Source: an uncultured Bacilli bacterium
Lineage (GTDB): Bacteria > Bacillota_I > Bacilli_A > RF39 > UBA660
DNA: 34,883 bases
Assembly: GCA_934122215.1 (NCBI GenBank)
Contig: CAKOWF010000007.1
Location: 1-34,883, forward strand
Direction: 5' to 3'
The notes below the pieces were generated by a model. That model searched no databases, had not been told where the DNA came from, and saw only the letters and a list, made by a program, of their open reading frames with translations. This document shows positions 13,699 to 21,745 of this stretch, piece by piece; the stretch's first letter is position 1, and each line of letters opens with the position of its first letter. A program made the translations under genes and the position numbers.

Positions 13699-13773
13699 AT
13701 GAAAAAGAAGAAAATAGTTGTAGAATTTGCAATAGTAACTATATTGTATATAGTAATTAGTACAACAATATAA
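13699..13773 (+). CDS. 24-residue membrane peptide in its own transcription unit
   Basis: A tiny open frame encodes MKKKK followed by a hydrophobic run (about residues 6-23, 'IVVEFAIVTILYIVIS'). It has a strong Shine-Dalgarno (AGGGGGA, 8 nt spacing), an extended -10 promoter upstream and a hairpin terminator starting at its stop codon. These three signals together make it likely to be real despite its size. A Lys-rich start plus one membrane helix is the form of type I toxin peptides and of small lysogeny-associated membrane peptides. No antisense RNA promoter is obvious, so function is open. Confidence 0.55.
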   Translation: MKKKKIVVEFAIVTILYIVISTTI

Positions 13774-13802
13774 AAAAAGTAGCTCTTCAAAGCTACCTTT
13801 TT
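13772..13802 (+). terminator. Rho-independent terminator after the small peptide
   Basis: GTAGCT (13779-13784) pairs with AGCTAC (13791-13796), with an A-run before and CTTTTT after. It is likely to work in both directions and closes the prophage rightward transcription. Confidence 0.8.
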
Positions 13803-13825
13803 AGTTACTGATTAATGGACTTAAT

Positions 13826-13969
13826 TTTTGGTCTTATTTTGGTCTTGTTTTATGTCAATATTAATTAATTTTAATTGATTTTATATTGACAATTTCAAAA
13901 CAAATTATTGACATTTTTATTTATAAAATAATGCTTTTCTTTATATTTTAAGCATTTTCAATTTCATAA
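13826..13969. other. Repeat-rich prophage border (candidate att arm region)
   Basis: This gene-free stretch holds a direct repeat TTTTGGTCTT (13826-13835 and 13837-13846, 11-bp period) and an inverted repeat TGTCAATAT/ATATTGACA (13853-13861/13883-13891). It also holds a hairpin AATGCTT/AAGCATT (13930-13936/13950-13956) that could terminate the minus-strand tRNA. It lies between the last prophage transcription unit and the 3' end of tRNA-Ser, where integrase arm sites and an attachment site are expected. No integrase gene is in the window. Confidence 0.4.
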
Positions 13970-14060
13970 TGGCGGAGACGGAGGGATTTGAACCCTCGCG
14001 CCAGTTGCCCGACCTACACCCTTAGCAGGGGCGCCTCTTCAGCCTCTTGAGTACGTCTCC
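13970..14060 (-). tRNA. Host tRNA-Ser (anticodon GCT), probable prophage attachment gene
   Basis: On the minus strand, acceptor GGAGACG pairs with CGTCTCC, the anticodon loop CTGCTAA gives GCT, the long variable arm marks class II, T arm GAGGG-TTCAAAT-CCCTC is present, and CCA is encoded at 13972-13970. Its 3' end faces the prophage, as is usual when a tyrosine integrase targets a tRNA 3' end. It is much more GC-rich than its surroundings and than the phage tRNAs. Confidence 0.93.
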
Positions 14061-14130
14061 GTTTGACTACATTACTAATTTTACATGATAATTTTTTTTA
14101 TGTCAATAGTTAATAAAATAAAAAGTAGAA

Positions 14131-14790
14131 TTAAAACATTTCTACTTTATTTTCATTAAAGTGATATAGTTTTGGTGGTCTGCCATTTTGTCCTTTAATA
14201 TTTTTTCCACTATCAACAATCTTGTCATTTAATAACATATATTTTCTAAAGTTTCTTCTATCCAATTTTTTATTGTAAGCAGATTCATAAACACTTTGAA
14301 GTTCTGGAAGAGTGAAATCATCTTCTAAAAATAAATTAACTAAATTATTATTTTTAATCTCTTTTTTAAGCAATTTAACAGCATCTTCAATTATCATTCC
14401 ATGATCAAATACAGTTTTAGGAATATCATCAATAGGAAACCATTTACATTCTATATTTTTTTTATATTCATGACTTTTAAGATCTAAACTAGAAATAATG
14501 CCAATTAATGAATCAGCAATAATTCTATCGCCAGGAAGTCTATCTATTTTACTAAAAATATTACATTGTTTTAATGGGACATTTTCAAAATTAGTAAATT
14601 CAAATATAGTATATGAAGCACATTCATCAATGGTTTCATTCACCATAAGTAGATTACTTGGTAAATACCAATAATTTTTAAATGGTTCTTCCTCTTTTTT
14701 AACTAATAAAATCTTAATAACTCCGTTTTCAATTGCGAATAAATTTATTACAACTTCCAATTGATTAATGTATCTAGTATCTATGTCCAT
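14131..14790 (-). CDS. NrtR-like Nudix-fold transcriptional regulator
   Basis: The protein has 220 residues from the ATG at 14790 (MDIDTRYINQ). The longer frame from 14805 begins upstream of the expected transcription start and is rejected. The N-terminal two thirds have a Nudix fold with 'NYWYLPSNLLMVNETIDECASYTIFEFTNF', where the catalytic GX5EX7REUXEEXGU box is degenerate (GG replaced by SN, REL replaced by TIF), so hydrolase activity is unlikely. The C-terminal ~70 residues ('DFTLPELQSVYESAYNKKLDRRNFRKY' to 'GRPPKLYHF') are the winged helix typical of NrtR-type regulators. It probably senses a nucleotide-sugar or NAD-related ligand. It diverges from rnr with 122 nt between starts. Confidence 0.75.
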   Translation of the reverse strand: MDIDTRYINQLEVVINLFAIENGVIKILLVKKEEEPFKNYWYLPSNLLMVNETIDECASYTIFEFTNFENVPLKQCNIFSKIDRLPGDRIIADSLIGIISSLDLKSHEYKKNIECKWFPIDDIPKTVFDHGMIIEDAVKLLKKEIKNNNLVNLFLEDDFTLPELQSVYESAYNKKLDRRNFRKYMLLNDKIVDSGKNIKGQNGRPPKLYHFNENKVEMF

Positions 14791-14807
14791 AGTATCACCT
14801 AACATAA

Positions 14808-14836
14808 ATTATATAAAAGCTAAAATCGTTTGTCAA
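14808..14836 (-). promoter_or_regulatory. Consensus sigma-A promoter of the NrtR-like gene
   Basis: On the minus strand TTGACA (14836-14831) is followed by 17 nt and TATAAT (14813-14808), a perfect match to the vegetative consensus. The Shine-Dalgarno AGGTGAT begins 7 nt after the -10. Confidence 0.85.
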
Positions 14837-14890
14837 ATAAATTTCTTTAAAAAATAACTAAAAAAACTATATTTTTAAAGCAAAATACTT

Positions 14891-14896
14891 TATAAT
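14891..14896 (+). promoter_or_regulatory. -10 box of the rnr operon
   Basis: TATAAT is followed after 6 nt by the Shine-Dalgarno AGGTGAT (14903-14909). The -35 position (14868-14873, TATATT) is weak. An upstream ATG at 14895 falls inside this box, which supports the start at 14913. Confidence 0.65.
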
Positions 14897-14912
14897 GATA
14901 TTAGGTGATAGT

Positions 14913-17045
14913 ATGGAAGAACAAATTTTAGAATTATTGAATAAAAAAAATAAAGCTTTAAGTGTACATGAAATATGCAATGAGTTAAATTATCAATCAT
15001 CAGATGATTTAAAAAAAGCTATGGTTATTTTAAATTATTTAGAAGATAATTTAAAAATAAGAAGAACAAATAAGGATAATTATGAAACATTTAAAAATAA
15101 AAACGTTCAAATAGGAACTTTGATGGCAACAAAAAAGAATTTTGCTTTTGTTGATATTATAGGTGATGAAGATGTATTTATTCCACCTACATGTATTAAT
15201 GGAGCAGTAGATGGTGATAAAGTAGTTGTTGAAATTACTTCTAAAAAAGGAGTTAGCCTTGAAGGTAGAATATTAAAGATTGTAGAAAGAAATATTCATA
15301 ATCTAATAGGGACTGTTATTCTTGAAAATGGAATAAAAAAATTAAAACTAGATAATGAAAAATTAAAACTAGAAATAATTATTAAAGATGAAAATGTAAT
15401 GCCAGGTCATAAAGTAATTGTCAAACCTACTCAAAAAATTGGAAATAATGTTTATAATTGTGAAGTTGTAAGAGTTCTTGGACATGTAAATGATCCAGGA
15501 GTTGATATATTATCAATAGTATGTAAGCATGAATTTCCAGATACATTCAGTGAAGAGGTAATGGCTGAAGTAGAACAAATACCAGGACATGTAAGTGAAG
15601 AAGAAATAGAAAAAAGATTAGCCCGTGGTGGAGTAGATTTGCGAGATAGAATGATATTTACAATAGATGGTGATGATACTAAAGATATCGATGATGCTAT
15701 TGAAGTAAAAAAATTAGAAAATGGTAACTATTATTTAGGTGTACATATTGCAGATGTTAGTTATTATGTAAAACCTGGAAGTAGATTATATGAATCAGCT
15801 TATACAAGAGGAACATCGGTTTATTTAGCAGATAGAGTAGTACCAATGTTGCCTCATAAATTATCAAATGGAATATGTTCCTTAAATCCAAATGAAGATA
15901 GATTAGCTATATCATGTATGATGGAAATAAGTAAACAAGGAAAGATTATATCAACTGATATAGAAGAAAGTATTATAAAATCAAGAAAACAAATGACATA
16001 TAAATGTGTTAATTCAATATTGGAAAAAAACATTATTCCAGAAGGATATGAAGAATTTGCTGATAAACTTAAAGAAATGAAAGAGTTAGCAGATATATTG
16101 AGAAAAAATAAAGAAGCAAGAGGTTATATAGATTTTGAAATCGATGAAGCTAAAATAATAGTAGATGAAAATGGTAAAGCTATTGATGTTGTACTAAGAG
16201 AAAGAGGAACTGGGGAAAAATTGATCGAAGACTTTATGATAGCTGCAAATGAAGCTGTAGCTACTTATATAAATTATATGCAATTACCTTTTGTTTATCG
16301 TGTTCATGATGTACCAAGTGAAGAAAAAATTAATAACTTTGTTAGTTTTGTCAATAGTTTAGGATATGTCATAAAAGAAAAAGTTAGAAACATAACACCA
16401 ATAGAAATGCAAAAATTATTAGATAGTTTAAAAGACGTAAAAGAATATCCTATACTATCATCATTAATGTTAAGAAGTATGAGAAAAGCAGTATATGATA
16501 CAAACAATATAGGACATTTTGGATTGGGCAGTGAATGTTATACTCACTTTACTTCCCCAATAAGAAGATTTCCAGATACAACAGTCCATAGATTACTTAG
16601 AAAATATTTATTTGAACATAAAATGGATACAGCATTTTTAAATCAATTAGAAGTTGAACTTAAAGATATTTGTGATCATTCCAGCGAAAGAGAAAGGGCA
16701 GCTATTGATTGCGAAAGAGAAGTAAATGATATGAAAATGGCTGAATATATGATGGATCATATTGGTGAAGAATATCATGGAATGATAAGTAGCATTACAA
16801 GTTTTGGAATGTTTATTGAACTTCCTAATTTAATTGAAGGATTAATTAAAATGGAAGACCTTAAAGATGATTATTATATATTTGACGAATCAACTATATC
16901 ATTGATTGGTAAAAAAAATAAAAGAGGATATCGTTTAGGTGATGAATTAGATGTTATTGTTTCAGGAGCTAATAAAGAAGCAAGAACAATTGATTTTGTT
17001 CCAGCAACTAAAGAAAATGTTAAAAAGTATGTAAAGGAAAAATAA
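14913..17045 (+). CDS. rnr: Ribonuclease R
   Basis: This is a 3'-5' exoribonuclease of 710 residues from ATG 14913, which has AGGTGAT in front. Domains in order: an N-terminal winged helix (about 1-65), cold-shock/OB domains (about 70-220), the RNB catalytic domain with acidic cluster 'DGDDTKDIDDA' at residues 252-262 (the Asp residues hold two metal ions), and a C-terminal S1 domain ('EYHGMISSITSFGMFIEL', about 625-705). It degrades structured RNA and takes part in non-stop mRNA decay with SmpB/tmRNA. smpB lies three genes downstream in the same operon. Length is close to other Firmicutes RNase R. Confidence 0.95.
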   Translation: MEEQILELLNKKNKALSVHEICNELNYQSSDDLKKAMVILNYLEDNLKIRRTNKDNYETFKNKNVQIGTLMATKKNFAFVDIIGDEDVFIPPTCINGAVDGDKVVVEITSKKGVSLEGRILKIVERNIHNLIGTVILENGIKKLKLDNEKLKLEIIIKDENVMPGHKVIVKPTQKIGNNVYNCEVVRVLGHVNDPGVDILSIVCKHEFPDTFSEEVMAEVEQIPGHVSEEEIEKRLARGGVDLRDRMIFTIDGDDTKDIDDAIEVKKLENGNYYLGVHIADVSYYVKPGSRLYESAYTRGTSVYLADRVVPMLPHKLSNGICSLNPNEDRLAISCMMEISKQGKIISTDIEESIIKSRKQMTYKCVNSILEKNIIPEGYEEFADKLKEMKELADILRKNKEARGYIDFEIDEAKIIVDENGKAIDVVLRERGTGEKLIEDFMIAANEAVATYINYMQLPFVYRVHDVPSEEKINNFVSFVNSLGYVIKEKVRNITPIEMQKLLDSLKDVKEYPILSSLMLRSMRKAVYDTNNIGHFGLGSECYTHFTSPIRRFPDTTVHRLLRKYLFEHKMDTAFLNQLEVELKDICDHSSERERAAIDCEREVNDMKMAEYMMDHIGEEYHGMISSITSFGMFIELPNLIEGLIKMEDLKDDYYIFDESTISLIGKKNKRGYRLGDELDVIVSGANKEARTIDFVPATKENVKKYVKEK

Positions 17046-17046
17046 C

Positions 17047-17232
17047 ATGGAAGATTTAGAAAGAATTATGGATGGTAATTATACAGAAGAAGATTTATTA
17101 AAATTATATAAATTAAAATTAATATCTTTGGAAAAAAATGAAAAAAATCAGGATTTAATAAACTATTATGAAAATGAAATAATAAAACTTAATGACAATA
17201 TTGCATTAAGTAGAAAATATATAAGAAAATAA
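17047..17232 (+). CDS. Small hypothetical protein in the rnr-smpB operon
   Basis: This 61-residue, charged, helical protein ('LLKLYKLKLISLEKNEKNQDLINYYENEIIKLN', coiled-coil prone) starts 1 nt after the rnr stop. The adjoining stop and start (TAACATG) suggest coupled translation, and there is no separate strong RBS. It overlaps the next gene by 1 nt. I do not recognise a family. Confidence 0.6.
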   Translation: MEDLERIMDGNYTEEDLLKLYKLKLISLEKNEKNQDLINYYENEIIKLNDNIALSRKYIRK

Positions 17233-18731
17233 TGATAGAAAAAGAACAATTAAAACAAATATTATATGATCCTGATCTAGCAAAAAAACATCTTAGTCTA
17301 TCAAAATATAATAATTTATATTCTTCTAAATCAACTAGTTTGTTTATTAATGAATTAGTTAATTTAATAAAACAAGAAATAAAAAATATGGATAAAAATT
17401 CAATTAATATTAATCTTATTATTACATGGTATGATTCATTATTAAAAGAATATTTTATGAACTGTGATACATATATGATTTTTAATAACCCACTTAATGA
17501 AATAATTTGTGAGAAAATAATTGATAGTGAAATAGATATTACTCCATATACAGAATATATATGTGATTTACAAAAACAAGTTTTAACTACTAATAGTCAT
17601 AAAAAGTGTTTACAAGGTTATTTGAATTATAAAAACCAGAAAAACATTACAAATGAAAAATTCAATAAATATGTATATGCATTGAATGAACTAAATTGTT
17701 ATACAAAAGATGATTATTGCTATATATTAAATATGATATTAGACCAAAATTACTCACTTCCAATCAACACATATAAGAATTTCTTTCGAAATTATTGTTT
17801 ATTTAAATTAAAAGAATACAACATAGAAGAAGTAGAAATAAAAATATTAAAATTTGCTGGGGAAGAAAGAGGTACACGTGTTATAGAAAGCATAAATGGT
17901 CAAAAAAAGGAATTTATAAAAATAAATGAAAACTATTTAAAACCAGAACAATTATTAGAAAATATGCAAACTCTATTTCACGAAATGAAACATATTTTTC
18001 AAGATAAAGAATTTGACAAATTATATAGTGTTGATGTCATTAAAAGATTAGAAGATAGAATACTAATAGAATATGTATACAAAAATCCAATGATTGAAGA
18101 AAATATTTATTATGATGAAAATTATAAAAATTTAAATGTAGAATTAGATGCTCATATATTTAGCAGGTTATATTTATTAGAAATACTAAAAATGTATGCA
18201 CCTAAAACATATAAAATAATGGAACAAAAACTAGAAAGTGAAGTAGAAAAATATAGAAATTTTCAAGATGAAGATAATAGAGTAACCTCTTTTAGCGATA
18301 TAAATAATCTACATGTACTATTTGCTAGTGAACTTGATAATCATAAAGAAATATTATTTGGAAATCTATTAACTGCAGGAGAAAAAAGCGTACTTCTTCA
18401 AGTATATAATACTAATTGTAAACCTAAAACTCTAGATGAATATTTTTCTAAAAAAGAGCAATTATTAAACCAAATAAAAGAAGCAAAAGGAAATCAACAA
18501 AAAATACATGATTTAGAAACAAAACTAAGTTTTTATAGTAGTGTTATATCAACGTTCAAATACAATAGAGAAAATTTAGTACGTAACTTATTAGCGCTTA
18601 AAAAATATCATTCAGAAAATAGAGATATAAATGTAGAAGTATTATACAATATAGAAAAAATAGAAAAAGAATTAACATTTCAAGAACAATGTATGAAATT
18701 AGGTGATAAAGTTGATAGAAATAAAAAATAA
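17232..18731 (+). CDS. Putative HExxH metallopeptidase-like protein, unknown family
   Basis: This 499-residue protein lies between rnr and smpB. It contains 'LFHEMKHIFQDKEF', an HExxH zinc motif at H250-E251-x-x-H254, and about 50 residues later 'VELDAHIFSRL', where E304 is placed like the third zinc ligand of E-x-D-A type gluzincins. The N-terminal 200 residues are helical without recognisable domain; the C-terminal ~100 residues are coiled-coil-like ('KKEQLLNQIKEAKGNQQKIHDLETKL'). No signal peptide or membrane segment is seen, so it should be cytoplasmic. Co-transcription with ribosome-rescue genes hints at a quality-control link, but this is inference. Start ATG 17232 overlaps the upstream stop. 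Confidence 0.65.
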   Translation: MIEKEQLKQILYDPDLAKKHLSLSKYNNLYSSKSTSLFINELVNLIKQEIKNMDKNSININLIITWYDSLLKEYFMNCDTYMIFNNPLNEIICEKIIDSEIDITPYTEYICDLQKQVLTTNSHKKCLQGYLNYKNQKNITNEKFNKYVYALNELNCYTKDDYCYILNMILDQNYSLPINTYKNFFRNYCLFKLKEYNIEEVEIKILKFAGEERGTRVIESINGQKKEFIKINENYLKPEQLLENMQTLFHEMKHIFQDKEFDKLYSVDVIKRLEDRILIEYVYKNPMIEENIYYDENYKNLNVELDAHIFSRLYLLEILKMYAPKTYKIMEQKLESEVEKYRNFQDEDNRVTSFSDINNLHVLFASELDNHKEILFGNLLTAGEKSVLLQVYNTNCKPKTLDEYFSKKEQLLNQIKEAKGNQQKIHDLETKLSFYSSVISTFKYNRENLVRNLLALKKYHSENRDINVEVLYNIEKIEKELTFQEQCMKLGDKVDRNKK

Positions 18732-19155
18732 AAAAGCCTATTTTGATTATGAAATATTAGAAGAAATAGAAGCAGGTATAGTCCTTACAGGAACAGAAAT
18801 AAAATCAGTTAGAAAAAGTAATGTGAATTTAAAAGATAGTTATGCTGTTATAAGAAATGGTGAAGTATACTTGTTAAATATGCATATCAGTGAATATAAA
18901 GAAGGAAATATATTTAATCATGATGAAAAAAGAACTAGAAAATTATTATTACATAAAAAAGAAATTTTAAAATTAAGAGATAAAATAGAATTAAATGGTA
19001 ACACATTAATACCATTAAAATTATACTTTAAAGGTAATAAAGTTAAAATATTACTAGGATTAGCCAAAGGTAAAAAAACATATGATAAAAGAGAATCTAT
19101 AAAAGAAAGAGATATTGCAAGAGAAATAAAAAAAGAAATGAAAAATAAATATTAA
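18712..19155 (+). CDS. smpB: SsrA-binding protein SmpB
   Basis: The start is probably TTG 18712 (147 residues, MIEIKNKKAYFDYEIL), preceded by AGGTGA at 18701-18706. A GTG at 18703 lies inside that RBS. It binds tmRNA and delivers it to stalled ribosomes for trans-translation. The family signature is clear: 'DYEILEEIEAGIVLTGTEIKSVR' (about 12-34), 'KDSYAVIRNGEVYLLNMHIS', 'HDEKRTRKLLLHKKEI', and the C-terminal 'LGLAKGKKTYDKRESIKERD' before a basic tail. It overlaps the end of the metallopeptidase-like gene by 20 nt, indicating coupling. Confidence 0.95.
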   Translation: MIEIKNKKAYFDYEILEEIEAGIVLTGTEIKSVRKSNVNLKDSYAVIRNGEVYLLNMHISEYKEGNIFNHDEKRTRKLLLHKKEILKLRDKIELNGNTLIPLKLYFKGNKVKILLGLAKGKKTYDKRESIKERDIAREIKKEMKNKY

Positions 19156-19161
19156 AATATA

Positions 19162-19269
19162 TTGCAATATCATAAAATTTAGTGTATATTATATTTGTAC
19201 TTATTCGTGGAATTAAGAAGATCCGACTTATTTCTAGGAATAAAGCGAATATAAAGAGAGGAGAAAATT
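19162..19269 (+). promoter_or_regulatory. rpsO promoter and putative S15-binding leader
   Basis: TTGCAA (19162-19167), 17 nt, TATATT (19185-19190) form the promoter. The leader can fold into a three-way junction: TATTCG (19202-19207) with CGAATA (19246-19251), GGA/TCC (19209-19211/19222-19224) and CTTATT/AATAA(A)G (19227-19232/19239-19245). This mimics the 16S rRNA junction bound by S15, which autoregulates rpsO in several bacteria. The junction ends just before the RBS GGAG. Confidence 0.6.
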
Positions 19270-19539
19270 ATGGCATTAAGTAAATTAGAAAAAGAACAAA
19301 TCGTTAAAAAATATGCTAGAACAGAAGGAGATACAGGATCTGCAGAAGTTCAAATTGCTATTTTAACAAAAGAAATCAATGACTTAACAGAACATTTAAA
19401 AGAACATTCACATGATTATCATTCAAGACGTGGATTACTTAAAAAAGTTGGTAGAAGAAGAAGTTTATTAAACTACTTATTAAAAACTGATGTAACACGT
19501 TACAGAGCAATTGTTCAATCATTAGGTTTAAGAAAATAA
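19270..19539 (+). CDS. rpsO: 30S ribosomal protein S15
   Basis: At 89 residues this is the exact family length. Signature segments are 'GDTGSAEVQIAILTKEINDLTEHLKEHSHDYHSRRGLLKKVGRRRSLLNYL' and the C-terminal 'RYRAIVQSLGLRK'. It binds the central domain of 16S rRNA early in assembly. It has its own promoter and leader and is separated from pnp by a weak terminator, the usual rpsO-pnp pairing. Confidence 0.98.
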   Translation: MALSKLEKEQIVKKYARTEGDTGSAEVQIAILTKEINDLTEHLKEHSHDYHSRRGLLKKVGRRRSLLNYLLKTDVTRYRAIVQSLGLRK

Positions 19540-19551
19540 TTAAAAATAGTA

Positions 19552-19575
19552 GGCACTCTTTTTTGAGTGTCTTTT
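19552..19575 (+). terminator. Weak terminator/attenuator between rpsO and pnp
   Basis: GGCACTC (19552-19558) pairs with GAGTGTC (19565-19571) with one G-T pair, followed by TTTTA. The T-run is short, so partial read-through into pnp is likely. Confidence 0.6.
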
Positions 19576-19594
19576 ATATTAATAGGAGGTAACA

Positions 19595-21730
19595 ATGAAA
19601 AAAATATTCGAATTAAATTTTAGAGGAAGAAAATTAGTAGTAGAACATGGTGAGTTAGCAAAACAAGCTCATGGGGCTGTATTAGTAAGATATGGAGATA
19701 CAGTTATATTATCAACTGCTGTAGTATCTAAAAATGCTAATGTACTATCAGATTTTTTCCCATTAATGGTTTTATATCAAGAAAAACTATATTCAGTAGG
19801 AAAAATACCAGGAGGATTTATTAAAAGAGAAGGTAGACCAACTGATGCTGCTACATTAGCTGCTCGTATGATCGATAGACCTATGAGACCAATGTTTCCA
19901 GAAGATTTTAGAAATGAAGTACAAGTAGTAAATACAGTATTATCAGTAGATAATGATTACTCACCTGAACTTACAGCTATGTTTGGATCAAGTTTATGTA
20001 CCTGCATTTCAAAAATACCATTTGATGGACCAATAGCAGGTGTAAAAGTTGGTAGAGTTAATGGTGAATTCATTATAAATCCTACACCAGATGAATTAGA
20101 TAAATCTGATATAGATTTAACAGTAGCAGGAACAAAATATGCTATAAACATGGTAGAAGCAGGATCAAAAGAAGTATCAGAAGCAGACATGTTAGAAGCA
20201 TTAATGTTTGGACATGAAGCAGTAAAAGAATTATGTGAATTCCAAGAAAAGATCATCGAAGAAATCGGTGTAGAAAAAATGGAATATGAAAAACTTGAAA
20301 TAGAAGATTCATTAAAAGAAGAAATAAAAAATCAAGCTTCAACTAAACTAGATAGTGCTATGAGAATTAAAGAAAAACAAGAAAAATATGCAGCAATTGA
20401 CAATGTAAAAGAAGAAGTAATTAATAAATATATAGAAGAAAATAACAATTTAGATAAAGAAGAATTAAATATATTGATAACTAAAGTTAAATTAGTATTA
20501 GAATCAATTGAATATGAAATATTTAGAGCAATAACTGTAAATGAAAAAACAAGATCAGATGGAAGAAAAATGGATGAAATAAGACCACTATCAACTGATA
20601 TAGATTTACTTCCTAGAACTCATGGTAGTGCATTATTCACAAGAGGAGAAACTCAAGCTCTAGCTATAACAACTTTAGGAGCATTAAATGAATATCAAGT
20701 GTTAGATGGAATAAGCTTAGAAGCAGAAAAACACTTTATGTTACATTATAACTTCCCTCAATTTAGTGTTGGTGAAACAGGAAGATATGGAAGTCCTGGA
20801 AGAAGAGAAATAGGACATGGAGCATTAGGAGAAAGATGTTTAAAACAAGTAATGCCTAGTGAAGAAGAATTTCCATATACAGTAAGAGTCGTATCAGAAA
20901 TACTAGAATCAAATGGTTCATCAAGTCAAGCAACAATATGTGCTGGATGTATGAGTTTAATGGCAGCAGGTGTTCCAATCAAAGCTCCAGTAGCAGGTAT
21001 AGCTATGGGGTTAATTACTTCAAGTGATGGTAAAGATTATACAATATTAACTGATATTCAAGGTATGGAAGATCATTTAGGAGACATGGATTTTAAAGTA
21101 GGTGGAACTAGAAAAGGTATTTGCTCATTACAAATGGATATTAAAATAAAAGGTATAACAAAAGAAATACTAAAAGAAGCTCTAGAACAAGCTAAAAAAG
21201 CTCGTATGGAAATATTAGATGTAATGGAAAAACAAATAGCAGAACCAAGAAAAGAAGTATCAAAATATGCTCCAAAAACTTGTATATTTATGATTAATCC
21301 AGATAAAATCAAAGATGTTATTGGAAAAGGCGGAGAAATGATTACAAAAATAATATGTGAAGCAAGCAACGTAACATCAGTAACAGATATAAATGCTGTA
21401 AAAGTTGATTTAGAAGATGATGGAAAAGTTATAATTTATCATTATGATCAAGAAATAATAGACAAAACAGCAGAAATGATAAAATCAATTGTAAGAGAAG
21501 TAGAAGATGGAAAAATATATAAAGGAAAAGTTGTAAAAGTAGAAGACTTTGGATGCTTTGTAGAATTATGGCCTGGCTGTGAAGGATTAGTACATGTATC
21601 TAAACTAGCCGAAGAAAGAGTAGAAAAAGCTAGTGATGTAGTAAAAGTTGGAGATGAAATATTAGTAAAATCTCTAGGATATGACAAAAAAGGAAGATTA
21701 AATTTATCAAGAAAAGATGCTTTAAAATAA
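19595..21730 (+). CDS. pnp: Polynucleotide phosphorylase
   Basis: This 711-residue 3'-5' phosphorolytic exoribonuclease has a first RNase PH-like domain (about 10-220, 'GKIPGGFIKREGRPTDAATLAARMIDRPMRPMFP'), a helical linker (about 240-300), and a second catalytic RNase PH domain (about 310-545, 'TRSDGRKMDEIRPL', 'FSVGETGRYGSPGRREIGHGALGER' and 'DIQGMEDHLGDMDFKVGGT' with the catalytic Asp residues). KH ('IGKGGEMITKI', about 570) and C-terminal S1 ('GKVVKVEDFGCFVEL') domains follow. It acts in mRNA turnover, with RNase R encoded nearby. Start ATG follows TAGGAGGT. Confidence 0.97.
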   Translation: MKKIFELNFRGRKLVVEHGELAKQAHGAVLVRYGDTVILSTAVVSKNANVLSDFFPLMVLYQEKLYSVGKIPGGFIKREGRPTDAATLAARMIDRPMRPMFPEDFRNEVQVVNTVLSVDNDYSPELTAMFGSSLCTCISKIPFDGPIAGVKVGRVNGEFIINPTPDELDKSDIDLTVAGTKYAINMVEAGSKEVSEADMLEALMFGHEAVKELCEFQEKIIEEIGVEKMEYEKLEIEDSLKEEIKNQASTKLDSAMRIKEKQEKYAAIDNVKEEVINKYIEENNNLDKEELNILITKVKLVLESIEYEIFRAITVNEKTRSDGRKMDEIRPLSTDIDLLPRTHGSALFTRGETQALAITTLGALNEYQVLDGISLEAEKHFMLHYNFPQFSVGETGRYGSPGRREIGHGALGERCLKQVMPSEEEFPYTVRVVSEILESNGSSSQATICAGCMSLMAAGVPIKAPVAGIAMGLITSSDGKDYTILTDIQGMEDHLGDMDFKVGGTRKGICSLQMDIKIKGITKEILKEALEQAKKARMEILDVMEKQIAEPRKEVSKYAPKTCIFMINPDKIKDVIGKGGEMITKIICEASNVTSVTDINAVKVDLEDDGKVIIYHYDQEIIDKTAEMIKSIVREVEDGKIYKGKVVKVEDFGCFVELWPGCEGLVHVSKLAEERVEKASDVVKVGDEILVKSLGYDKKGRLNLSRKDALK

Positions 21731-21745
21731 TGTTGGTGGTAGTAT

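Noticed and set aside
13802..13880. Minus-strand reading frame ending ...KQDQNKTKN, reminiscent of an integrase C terminus
   Set aside because: It is only about 20 codons long before an upstream stop, and the similarity is carried by a TTTTGGTCTT direct repeat. I treat it as a repeat/att-arm region.
14895..18711. Longer in-frame starts for rnr (14895) and smpB (18703), likewise dinB (22694), yigZ-like (27364), cotE (29278) and the gene at 8407
   Set aside because: In each case the upstream codon lies inside the -10 box, a hairpin or the Shine-Dalgarno of the chosen start.
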